Assembly (NCBI GenBank): GCA_002343825.1
Contig: DDSL01000004.1
Span: forward strand, 188 to 23,225
DNA from: Chthonomonas sp. UBA2391
GTDB lineage: Bacteria; Armatimonadota; Fimbriimonadia; Fimbriimonadales; Fimbriimonadaceae
DNA: 23,038 bases
Direction of reading: 5' to 3'
The notes below the pieces were generated by a model, which saw nothing but the letters and a program-made list of their open reading frames with translations, did not search any database and was not told where the DNA came from. Made by a program: the position numbers and the translations under genes. Shown here piece by piece: positions 6,942 to 13,495 of the stretch; positions within the stretch are counted from its first letter, which is position 1; each line of letters opens with the position of its first letter.

Positions 6942-7777
6942 GCCGAGACCTTCCCAAGAGAGATTTCGACGCGATCCGATGAGATGACGCGGGGACGAGC
7001 GACGAAGTGGTCGAGATCCGTCTGGAGAGGAATTTCCTCGTTGAAGGTGGGTTTCTCGGTCCAGATTTTGCGATAGAGCAGATTCATGAGCGATTCGATG
7101 AGGGTGCGGTGGTCGATGGGGCTCAGCGGGGTCTGGAGTTCGGGGAGTCCGGCCTTGATCATCCCCCGGGTCCGGGCATAGCCTCCGCCGTCCTCTTCGA
7201 TCCACTCGACCCGGACTTGTTCGGAGGAGGATTCCAATCGGCGGTTATTTCTCAGCCATCCCTCAAACTCAGACGGGGTGCGGAGCTGGTGTCCGACGGT
7301 GTCGAAGATCAGTTGCCCGCCCACGAGGTCGGAATAGGCGGCGGCAAGATGAGGCAAGAAGACCAGGTGGCGCAGATCCTCGGTCGGCCGAGGACTGAAG
7401 TACCGGACCCGGACCAACGATTGGCACCGCGCGAGCGCGGCTAGCTGCTCGGCGCTCGGCGAAAGGGCACCGAGCTCAAGATCGGGGCGGAAGAGAGAAA
7501 CGTTCTTGGCCCGCAGGACGAGTCCAATGTGGAGTCGGATGTCGCTCATCAGCAGGCCCTCACGGGCTCCTATCGGGACCCACCCGCGCTCAACGTAGGG
7601 GTTTTCTGGGATGAGGCGCTTCATGACCTCTTCGAGCTTGGGCAGGGGACCGCTGGGGTAATAGATCCAATACTCGCAGTGGGTGGGGGTCCAGCGGGAG
7701 CGGCTGAGCCGACGAAGGATCACGGCCGTGATGGCCAAGGCAGCGAGGCCGATGGGGAGTAGGGCTTCGGGTTCCAC
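6938..7777 (-). CDS. membrane-anchored protein of unknown function
   Basis: A 279-residue protein I do not recognise. Residues about 5-21 form one hydrophobic helix followed by RRLSRSR, so the bulk should be cytoplasmic. The rest looks globular with mixed alpha and beta, ending in a DLDHFVARPRVISSDRVEISLG segment. It starts with GTG at 7777, 6 bases after the zinc-ribbon gene's stop, and its stop overlaps the hisF ATG, so the three genes form a tightly coupled operon. Nothing in its sequence links it to histidine synthesis. Confidence 0.8.
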   Translation of the reverse strand: MEPEALLPIGLAALAITAVILRRLSRSRWTPTHCEYWIYYPSGPLPKLEEVMKRLIPENPYVERGWVPIGAREGLLMSDIRLHIGLVLRAKNVSLFRPDLELGALSPSAEQLAALARCQSLVRVRYFSPRPTEDLRHLVFLPHLAAAYSDLVGGQLIFDTVGHQLRTPSEFEGWLRNNRRLESSSEQVRVEWIEEDGGGYARTRGMIKAGLPELQTPLSPIDHRTLIESLMNLLYRKIWTEKPTFNEEIPLQTDLDHFVARPRVISSDRVEISLGKVSA

Positions 7778-7783
7778 GCGGTG

Positions 7784-7999
7784 TTAGGGTCCGATCCCGA
7801 TGATCCAGCGCTGGACCTGGTCGCGCTCAGGGCTTTCCAAAAGGGTGTTGCAAATTTCGCAGACCCCGGCCTCATTGACACCAGGACGCAGGCAGAGCAT
7901 GCACTTTCCGAGCTTTCGGTAGTGATTCACGATGCTCGGCTGGCTCAGAGCCCAGCCCAGCTGGTCTCGGGGGATGCCTTCGGAATTGAGCCGATTCAC
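7784..7999 (-). CDS. small zinc-ribbon-like protein
   Basis: A 71-residue protein with two CxxC knuckles (CMLC at about 33-36 and CEIC at about 47-50) separated by ten residues, a typical pattern for a structural zinc site. No wider family is recognised. It is the first gene of an operon with the membrane-anchored unknown and hisF. The GTG at 7999 is chosen because TACACT ends 6 bases upstream, which would give a leaderless message; a longer frame upstream is only the antisense shadow of xth. Confidence 0.7.
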   Translation of the reverse strand: MNRLNSEGIPRDQLGWALSQPSIVNHYRKLGKCMLCLRPGVNEAGVCEICNTLLESPERDQVQRWIIGIGP

Positions 8000-8005
8000 G
8001 ACCCT

Positions 8006-8011
8006 AGTGTA
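8006..8011 (-). promoter_or_regulatory. -10 box TACACT, zinc-ribbon/hisF operon
   Basis: On the minus strand TACACT is followed by 6 bases and the GTG at 7999. It is back to back with the xth promoter in a 33-base divergent gap. Confidence 0.55.
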
Positions 8012-8018
8012 CCGGCGG

Positions 8019-8024
8019 TAAAGT
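8019..8024 (+). promoter_or_regulatory. -10 box TAAAGT, xth
   Basis: TAAAGT is followed by 8 bases (GAGGACCC) and the GTG at 8033. The transcript would start at or within 1-2 bases of the start codon, so the GAGGA would probably not be part of the message. Confidence 0.5.
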
Positions 8025-8032
8025 GAGGACCC

Positions 8033-8806
8033 GTGAAGATCGTTACCTTCAACGTCAACTCCGTCCGGGTTCGGGCGGGAATTCTCGCCGAGTTTCTCCA
8101 ACGAGAATCGCCCGATGTGGTGGCCCTGCAAGAGACGAAATGCGAGGACGGGGTTTTTCCGCGCGCCGAGTTTGAGGCGCTTGGGTACCACGTCGCCTGC
8201 GATGGACAAAAGACGTACAACGGCGTGGCCCTCCTCACCAGGGAACCCCTCACGAGGGTCAAGACCGGGTTTGGGGACCCGAACATGCCCGACGACAAGC
8301 GGATCATCGGGGCTGAAATCCAGGGCATCTGGGTCTTGAACACGTATGTCCCCAACGGTACCAAGGTCGGCGGCGACAAATGGGACTATAAGATGCGTTG
8401 GTTGGAGCGGTTCCGCGAGATGATCGCACCGGGATTGGACCGTGGGTTGCCCATCGTCTGGCTTGGGGACATCAATATCGCCCCCGAACCGATCGACGTC
8501 TATGACTCGGCCAAGGTGCTGGGAGGAGTCGGGCACCACCCGGATGAGTTTGCTCGCCTGAAAGCGATCACGGACCTCGGTCTCATTGATTCCTTCCGGA
8601 AGCTCCACCCTGAACCCGGGCACTACTCCTACTGGGATTTCTTCATCAAAAACGCCGTCGACCGAGGCCTCGGGTGGCGGATCGATCATATCTACGTTTC
8701 GCCGAACCTGGAACCCAGGGTTCAGCGTGCATGGATCGATTTGGAGCCGCGCCGGAAAGAGCGGCCGAGCGACCATACTCCGGTCATCCTGGAACTCGCA
8801 GACTAG
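8033..8806 (+). CDS. xth: exodeoxyribonuclease III / AP endonuclease
   Basis: Base-excision repair enzyme: 3'-5' exonuclease and class II AP endonuclease, Mg-dependent. The 257-residue length is normal. Catalytic motifs of the EEP fold are all visible: FNVNS (Asn7), LQETK (metal-binding Glu), LNTYVPNG (Tyr), WLGDINIAPEPIDVYD (Asp and Asn), HYSYWDF, WRIDHIYVS and SDHTPV (final Asp-His). It starts with GTG at 8033, divergent from the zinc-ribbon operon. Its TAG stop shares the bases CTAG (8803-8806) with the stop of the convergent tatA copy. Confidence 0.95.
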   Translation: MKIVTFNVNSVRVRAGILAEFLQRESPDVVALQETKCEDGVFPRAEFEALGYHVACDGQKTYNGVALLTREPLTRVKTGFGDPNMPDDKRIIGAEIQGIWVLNTYVPNGTKVGGDKWDYKMRWLERFREMIAPGLDRGLPIVWLGDINIAPEPIDVYDSAKVLGGVGHHPDEFARLKAITDLGLIDSFRKLHPEPGHYSYWDFFIKNAVDRGLGWRIDHIYVSPNLEPRVQRAWIDLEPRRKERPSDHTPVILELAD

Positions 8807-9006
8807 CTCTTTTTGTCTTCGGGTTCGTTGGTGGCTTCCAGTCCTTGCCGACCTTCGTCTAGGCCTTTCTTGAGTTCTCCAACGCCTTGGCCGATGCCGC
8901 GCATCAGCTTGGGGATCTGGGTGCCGCCAAAGAGAACGATCACCACCACGAGGACGATGAGCCACTCGTTGACACCGCCAAAGAAGGCGAGCGGCAAGTT
9001 ACTCAC
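8803..9006 (-). CDS. tatA: Sec-independent translocase TatA, second copy
   Basis: TatA/E-type pore protein of the twin-arginine export system, 67 residues. It has a short N-terminal membrane helix (about 14-27), the FGG hinge, and the amphipathic helix IPKLMRGIGQGVGELKKGL, then a charged tail EPEDKKS. It starts with GTG at 9006, overlapping the end of the upstream tatA by 8 bases, so translation is probably coupled. I compared the first 50 residues with the other copy by eye and 37 are identical, so this is a recent tandem duplication or strongly constrained paralogue. tatC is not in the window. Confidence 0.93.
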   Translation of the reverse strand: MSNLPLAFFGGVNEWLIVLVVVIVLFGGTQIPKLMRGIGQGVGELKKGLDEGRQGLEATNEPEDKKS

Positions 9007-9187
9007 GTCCCGCCTTGTCGACGGTTCGCTTAGCCTCGTCGAGCCCCTTCTGCAACTCGCCCACGCCTTGCCCGATTCCGCGCATCAGCTGGGGAATTTT
9101 GGCTCCGCCGAAAAGCACGAGGACGGCAATGAGGACGACTAGCCACTCGCTGACTCCACCGATAAAGGCCATGGGAAGCATTTCCAT
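8999..9187 (-). CDS. tatA: Sec-independent translocase TatA, first copy
   Basis: TatA/E-type protein with the same layout as its neighbour: membrane helix (about 14-27), FGG hinge and IPQLMRGIGQGVGELQKGL amphipathic helix; it ends sooner, at KAGRE. Four in-frame ATGs are available (9196, 9187, 9181, 9172). The one at 9187 gives 62 residues that align position by position with the second copy, and it lies 7 bases after a TATAAT box, so it is preferred. A GAGGTG 7 bases before 9181 is an alternative, but it would lie upstream of the predicted transcription start. Confidence 0.92.
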   Translation of the reverse strand: MEMLPMAFIGGVSEWLVVLIAVLVLFGGAKIPQLMRGIGQGVGELQKGLDEAKRTVDKAGRE

Positions 9188-9194
9188 CCACCTC

Positions 9195-9200
9195 ATTATA
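9195..9200 (-). promoter_or_regulatory. -10 box TATAAT, tatA pair
   Basis: A consensus TATAAT on the minus strand followed by 7 bases and the ATG at 9187. No convincing -35 hexamer was found 16-18 bases upstream. The spacing predicts a leaderless message for the tatA pair. Confidence 0.6.
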
Positions 9201-9235
9201 CGGCTAGAACGTCCGAAGCGGGTCCTAAGTTCAAC

Positions 9236-9973
9236 TTACTTGGTCCCGCCCGGTTCCTTTGGAGCTTCCGCCTGATCGCCGGAACCAGTCGATGCCTCGA
9301 TCTTGACGTTTGCGCCTCCTGGGCCTTGCTTGTCCATATCGAAGTTGACACTGCCGGAAAGTGGTGCAATCATCCACTCTCGCCGCTCACCCATGATCTT
9401 TGGAGCTTCGACCGGATTAAGGGCCGTGTACTTCATGGCTTGGTTGAGCTTGGGTTCTTTCGTTTCAAAAATCGCGACCGTCTTGGCGAGGTCCTTAATG
9501 TCGCTCAACTTCTTGCCCGCCAAGTCTGTGTTATAGGCAACCCCCGTGAGCTTCTTCTGGTTCTTGTCATCAAAGGTCACTCCGCAGGTCCATTCGCCTT
9601 CGGCGGGGAATCGCTTGATTTCGATCTTTCCGATGATGGGGATATCCACGTTTTCTTTGCTGATCTTGGGTCCGATCGCCTTCTCGTAGTACGGGTAAAT
9701 CGTCTTTTGCCAGTTTTCGGCCGGGGGCAGCTTATCTCCGTTCTCCTTGGCATAGGCCAGAAGGGCATCTCGGGCGGCCTCAATGTTCATCGCGCAACTC
9801 ACGGTCGGCATGAGCGTTTCGTTCATCGTTTTGCCGAGTCCGCGGAACATGTTTGCAACCAGGATTCCTCCGATCACACACGGCGCGACGATCAAGAGGA
9901 GGATAATGGTGATGATGACCAACGGGTTAAGACCCTTTTTGGCGGGGGGCATGGAGGGCGGCGGAGCGTACAT
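9236..9973 (-). CDS. membrane-anchored pseudopilin-like protein
   Basis: A 245-residue protein: a short proline-rich cytoplasmic start (MYAPPPSMPPAKKG), one long hydrophobic helix (about 16-42), then an extracytoplasmic domain. The pattern around ARDALLAYAKENGDKLPPAENWQ, PYY, and later VAYNTDLAGKKLSDIKDLAKTVAIFE resembles the C-terminal half of pseudopilins common in Planctomycetota and Armatimonadota. The prepilin cleavage motif (GFTLIE type) is absent, so this would be a permanently anchored relative; that is inference. The ATG at 9973 has AGGAA 4 bases ahead. It is divergent from selA across 32 bases. Confidence 0.75.
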   Translation of the reverse strand: MYAPPPSMPPAKKGLNPLVIITIILLLIVAPCVIGGILVANMFRGLGKTMNETLMPTVSCAMNIEAARDALLAYAKENGDKLPPAENWQKTIYPYYEKAIGPKISKENVDIPIIGKIEIKRFPAEGEWTCGVTFDDKNQKKLTGVAYNTDLAGKKLSDIKDLAKTVAIFETKEPKLNQAMKYTALNPVEAPKIMGERREWMIAPLSGSVNFDMDKQGPGGANVKIEASTGSGDQAEAPKEPGGTK

Positions 9974-10005
9974 CTTATTCCTAGACGGATTGTGGCCGAT
10001 GGGGG

Positions 10006-11295
10006 ATGCACTCTGTGGATAAGGGCTATCCGCCTTCGGTTCACGAACTGATGGCTCACTCGGACCTTCAAAGGATTCCAGAGGCGTGGCGAAAGGACGC
10101 CATCCACTTGGCCCTGAATCGGTGCCGCGATCAGCAGGTTTACGACGTGGATCGGGTAGCCATGGAAGCCCTCTTGGCATCGCGCTGGATGGCGCCGCTC
10201 CCCGAGGTCATCAATCTTTCGGGAGTGCTTTTGCACACGGGTCTTGGCCGGGCGCGGCTACACCCCGAAGCGCAGGCGGCCCTAGTTCGTGCGAGCGCGG
10301 CGGTGGCAGTGGAATTCGATATCGAGACCGGGCACCGTGGGGACCGCCAGAACCACGTGGAAAACCGGCTCTGTGAGCTCACCGGGGCACCCGCCGCATA
10401 CGTCGTGAACAACTGCGCCGCGGCTCTCATGTTGGCTCTCAACGCTCTCGCCGAGGGGGGACGAGTCGCGGTCTCCCGAGGCGAGATGATCGAGATTGGC
10501 GGCGCCTTCCGATTGCCCGAAGTGATGGCCCAGAGTGGTGTTGAACTCGCGGAGGTAGGGTGCACCAATCGAACGCGGATCTCGGACTATCAAGGCGTCG
10601 AGGGGGCAACGGCTTGGCTCCGGTGCCATCCGAGCAACTACCGCATCACCGGCTTCACCGAGTCCCCAGGCTATGCGGAGTGGGTGGCCGCGGCTCGCGA
10701 TGCTGGAGTCCGGACGGTCATCGACCTGGGGCACGGACTGTTGGTGGATTGGCGAGAGGCCGGATTGCCCTACGAGATGCCGACCCCGCAGGTCGTGGCA
10801 AGCGGGGCCGATTTGGTCTGCATCAGCGGGGACAAGCTCCTCGGGGGACCGCAGGCGGGGATCCTTTTGGGGCAAACGGAAGCCATCGCCGAGGTCCGGA
10901 AGCGGCCCTTTGCCCGCGCCTTCCGGGTTGATAAGCTCACCCTCGCGGCACTCGCCGCGACCTTGGACCTGTATCGATCGGGTCGGTGGCGAGAAACTCC
11001 TTTCTGGGAATCGATGCTGCGACCTCTGGCCCAAGTGGAGGCCGAGGCCAAGGCACTGGGCGGGGAAGTGCGGCCCAGCCTGACCGAAGTCGGGAGCGGC
11101 GCAGCGCCGGGGATCGGGATCGAGACTTGGTGCGCGGTCTTCACCAAGGATGCAGCGCGGCTTTCGCAGGAACTTCGACACTCGGAGATCTCGATCATCG
11201 GACACATCCAGGACAAATCACTTTGGCTGGACCCCCGAGGCGCGACGCCGGAAGAACTCGAACAAGCCGGAGCCGTCCTGAGGAGGTTGACTTGA
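10006..11295 (+). CDS. selA: L-seryl-tRNA(Sec) selenium transferase
   Basis: A PLP enzyme that converts seryl-tRNA(Sec) to selenocysteyl-tRNA(Sec) using selenophosphate. The frame gives 429 residues, slightly shorter than the usual 450-470. PLP-site motif SGDKLLGGPQAGI carries the lysine (about Lys277); other family segments are VINLSGVLLHTGLGRARL, VVNNCAAALMLALNALA, VSRGEMIEIGGAFRLPEVM, EVGCTNRTRISDY and VIDLGHGLLVD. Its stop overlaps the TTG start of the HD-GYP gene. selB, selD and selC are not visible in the window, so a working selenocysteine pathway cannot be confirmed here. Confidence 0.93.
   Translation: MHSVDKGYPPSVHELMAHSDLQRIPEAWRKDAIHLALNRCRDQQVYDVDRVAMEALLASRWMAPLPEVINLSGVLLHTGLGRARLHPEAQAALVRASAAVAVEFDIETGHRGDRQNHVENRLCELTGAPAAYVVNNCAAALMLALNALAEGGRVAVSRGEMIEIGGAFRLPEVMAQSGVELAEVGCTNRTRISDYQGVEGATAWLRCHPSNYRITGFTESPGYAEWVAAARDAGVRTVIDLGHGLLVDWREAGLPYEMPTPQVVASGADLVCISGDKLLGGPQAGILLGQTEAIAEVRKRPFARAFRVDKLTLAALAATLDLYRSGRWRETPFWESMLRPLAQVEAEAKALGGEVRPSLTEVGSGAAPGIGIETWCAVFTKDAARLSQELRHSEISIIGHIQDKSLWLDPRGATPEELEQAGAVLRRLT
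11281..11286 (+). promoter_or_regulatory. strong Shine-Dalgarno AGGAGG deciding a TTG start
   Basis: AGGAGG lies inside the 3' end of selA, 5 bases before TTG at 11292. It is the strongest ribosome binding site in the window and fixes the start of the HD-GYP gene. The next candidate, GTG 11304, is 17 bases away. Confidence 0.75.
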
Positions 11296-11840
11296 TTTCT
11301 CTTGTGCGAGCTCGCGGGCTGGTCGCCCAGTTGGAGGCCCACACGTCGGGGCAAGCCGGTCACGCCGAGCGAGTTGCCGTCTATTCGGTCGCGACCGGGG
11401 ACCGGCTTGGGTTGCCCGAAGAAGATCTAAGGGACCTGCGACTGGCGGCGATGCTCCACGACATCGGCAAGCTTTCGCTACCCGCGAGCCTGCTCGCGAA
11501 GACCGATCCGCTCTCGGGAGACGAGATTCAAATCTTGCGAAGCCACGTTCTGCTTGCCCGCGAGATTTTGGGACTGGAACTCGGGGCGATTCGACACCAC
11601 CACGAGCGTTGGGATGGCTCTGGCTATCCGGATGGATTGGTGGGGGTCCAGATTCCTCTCTCGGCCCGGATTTTGGCCGTTGCCGAGGTGTACGATAGCT
11701 TGGTCCAAGACTGTGACTGGCGGGATGCCTGGGATGAGGACGAAGCCCGGGCGGAAATTGAGCGCGGGGCGGGGACCCACTTCGACCCCGAGGTGGTCCG
11801 GGCCTTCCTCGAGGTCGAACGGTTGATCCAGCCGGTCTAG
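11292..11840 (+). CDS. stand-alone HD-GYP domain protein
   Basis: A 182-residue protein consisting almost only of an HD-GYP domain, the family that hydrolyses cyclic di-GMP. Key residues are visible: GHAERVA (His24), MLHDIGKL (His56-Asp57), SHVLLAREIL (His85), RHHHERWDGSGYPDGL with the GYP signature at about 111-113, an AEVYDSL aspartate and GTHFDPEVV near the end. No sensor or receiver domain is attached. It starts with TTG overlapping the selA stop (TTGA) behind AGGAGG, so it is translationally coupled to selA. Its TAG stop shares CTAG with the stop of the convergent reductase gene. Confidence 0.9.
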   Translation: MISLVRARGLVAQLEAHTSGQAGHAERVAVYSVATGDRLGLPEEDLRDLRLAAMLHDIGKLSLPASLLAKTDPLSGDEIQILRSHVLLAREILGLELGAIRHHHERWDGSGYPDGLVGVQIPLSARILAVAEVYDSLVQDCDWRDAWDEDEARAEIERGAGTHFDPEVVRAFLEVERLIQPV

Positions 11841-12841
11841 CAGTTCGGCCGCTTGTTCGGTCCAAAGTTGGCCCGGTAGTAGTCGACGAGGTGCTCGCCC
11901 GGGCCAACAACGCGGTCGATCTGCTCCAGAGCCTTTTCGGGCAGAACCACAAGGCAGGCGTTGACCGCCTCTTCGAGCTGAGAAGTCGTGCGTGCTCCGA
12001 CGATCGGCGCTGTGACCCCGGGTTGGTTAGCACACCAGCCGAGTGCGAGTTCCGTCAAGGTGAGTTCATAGCGGTCGGCGATGATCTTGTATCGCCGGAT
12101 GGCCTCGGTCGTCGTTCGGTTGACGCGATTCTGGGGGTCCGACTTGACATATCGTCCGGCGCTGGGTTTGCCGTCGAGGTACTTCCCGGAAAGTTGACCT
12201 CCGGCCAGGGGCGACCACGGGATCACCGCGTAGTCGTAGGTTCGGCAGAAGGGAAGGAGTTCGGATTCCACCCGGCGGTCGAGGAGGTTGAGCGGTGGCT
12301 GTTCGCACACGAACCCGCTGGTGCCGAGGGCGCGGGCGACATAGTGGGCTTCGCAGACTTGCCAGGCGGCAAAGGTGGAACATCCCGCATAGCGGATCTT
12401 GCCAGCGCGGACCAGGTCCTCCAATCCGCGGAGCGTCTCATCGATGGGGACCTCCGGCTGAGGACGGTGAATCTGATAGAGGTCGATCCAATCCGTCTTG
12501 AGCCGCTTGAGCGAATCCTCGCAGGCCTGGATGACGCGCCGCCGGGAGTTCCCAAACGTGTTGGGGTCGGCATCGTCCATCTTGAAGTGACACTTGGTCG
12601 CGAGCACGACCGAATCGCGCTTTCCCTTAAGGCATTTTCCGAGAATCGCTTCGCTGGTCCCTTTGGCGTATATGTCGGCTGTATCAAAAAAGTTAATGCC
12701 GAGATCGATGGCTTTGTCGACGATCTTGCCGCAATCTTTTTCGTGTGTGCCCCAATCGTCGGGTTCCCAACCAAAGGTCATCGTTCCGAGGCAAGCTACG
12801 GACACCTGAACGCCAGTTCGACCAAGCGAGCGGTATTTCAT
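11837..12841 (-). CDS. aldo/keto reductase
   Basis: A 334-residue NADPH-dependent oxidoreductase with the aldo/keto reductase barrel. The catalytic tetrad is visible: Asp and Tyr in FFDTADIYAKGTSE, Lys in LATKCHFKM, and His in LYQIHRPQP. Cofactor-binding segments are IPWSPLAGGQLSGKY and VTAPIVGARTTSQLEEAV. MKYRSLGRTGVQVSVACLGT is a typical family start. The length and sequence fit the general stress or YghZ/YajO-like group, whose substrates are mostly unknown. The ATG at 12841 is preferred; a frame running back to 12943 looks non-coding. Confidence 0.93.
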   Translation of the reverse strand: MKYRSLGRTGVQVSVACLGTMTFGWEPDDWGTHEKDCGKIVDKAIDLGINFFDTADIYAKGTSEAILGKCLKGKRDSVVLATKCHFKMDDADPNTFGNSRRRVIQACEDSLKRLKTDWIDLYQIHRPQPEVPIDETLRGLEDLVRAGKIRYAGCSTFAAWQVCEAHYVARALGTSGFVCEQPPLNLLDRRVESELLPFCRTYDYAVIPWSPLAGGQLSGKYLDGKPSAGRYVKSDPQNRVNRTTTEAIRRYKIIADRYELTLTELALGWCANQPGVTAPIVGARTTSQLEEAVNACLVVLPEKALEQIDRVVGPGEHLVDYYRANFGPNKRPNC

Positions 12842-12863
12842 ACCTGGATGTGTACCCAAGAGT

Positions 12864-13340
12864 TTAGGGCTTGCGCGTGCCCTTGGACCAAAAATTGGCG
12901 ACATACCCAAGAATTGCGGGCAACATGTTTGTCCAGACCACAAAAAGTAAAGCTATCCAAAAAACAGGAGTTACCTTTTCGCGGATGGTTCCGGACGCCA
13001 AGAACAAAGCGCTGAATCCGCTCAGGGCTAAGATCGCCAGGATGTGCAACGGATGGACTCGCACCTGACCCTTGCGCTGAACCGCGTCGGCATAGCTCCA
13101 AGAAAGGTAGAAGATGCCCCCCGAATAGGCCAGCATGATGCCCAAAACGATGGCGATCAAGATGACACCTACCGTGCCGCCAAGGATGTATTCGCTGCGA
13201 TAGAGCAGCGGTTCGGCCACCGCCGCAGCCAACAAAGTCACCCCGACGACCCCATAAGCGACCTTGCGTTGCTTGGACTTACGAGCGACTTCGGCCTCGT
13301 ATTGGCTGAGCAAATCTAGGGATGGCTCTTTCTGGCGCAT
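12864..13340 (-). CDS. four-helix membrane protein of unknown function
   Basis: A 158-residue protein with a charged cytoplasmic start (MRQKEPSLDLLSQYEAEVARKSKQ, given here only as residues 1-24) and four hydrophobic segments at about 27-46, 52-80, 98-116 and 123-146, then a basic tail. No family is recognised. An ATG at 13364 would add eight residues, but TACAAT (13363-13368) overlaps that codon and would start transcription about 7 bases inside it, so ATG 13340, with GGTGA about 10 bases ahead, is preferred. It lies 22 bases upstream of the reductase gene on the same strand and the two may be co-transcribed. Confidence 0.8.
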   Translation of the reverse strand: MRQKEPSLDLLSQYEAEVARKSKQRKVAYGVVGVTLLAAAVAEPLLYRSEYILGGTVGVILIAIVLGIMLAYSGGIFYLSWSYADAVQRKGQVRVHPLHILAILALSGFSALFLASGTIREKVTPVFWIALLFVVWTNMLPAILGYVANFWSKGTRKP

Positions 13341-13362
13341 TTCGTGCGGGTCACCGAAATCC

Positions 13363-13368
13363 ATTGTA
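13363..13368 (-). promoter_or_regulatory. -10 box TACAAT, four-helix membrane protein
   Basis: TACAAT on the minus strand, overlapping the upstream candidate ATG at 13364. Transcription would begin near 13355, leaving a leader of about 15 bases with GGTGA before the ATG at 13340. Confidence 0.45.
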
Positions 13369-13478
13369 CGGGCAAGAGGTCACAAAATCCAAACGATTCC
13401 CGAAACCTTAACACGACTACGCATTGGCCGAACCTCTCGGTAGCGGCATGGCGTCCAGTAGGTGGAGGGCCCGACGGG

Positions 13479-13484
13479 TACCCT
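13479..13484 (+). promoter_or_regulatory. possible -10 box TACCCT, GH42-like gene
   Basis: TACCCT lies 11 bases before the ATG at 13496. It is only a weak match and no -35 was seen. It is listed because it bears on the uncertain start of this gene. Confidence 0.3.
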
Positions 13485-13495
13485 CAAGAGACGTC

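Noticed and set aside
7784..8965. 393-codon minus-strand frame across xth
   Set aside because: Only its last 71 codons look real (the zinc-ribbon gene). The rest is the antisense shadow of exonuclease III.
10282..11205. 307-codon minus-strand frame in selA
   Set aside because: Antisense shadow of a clearly recognised enzyme.
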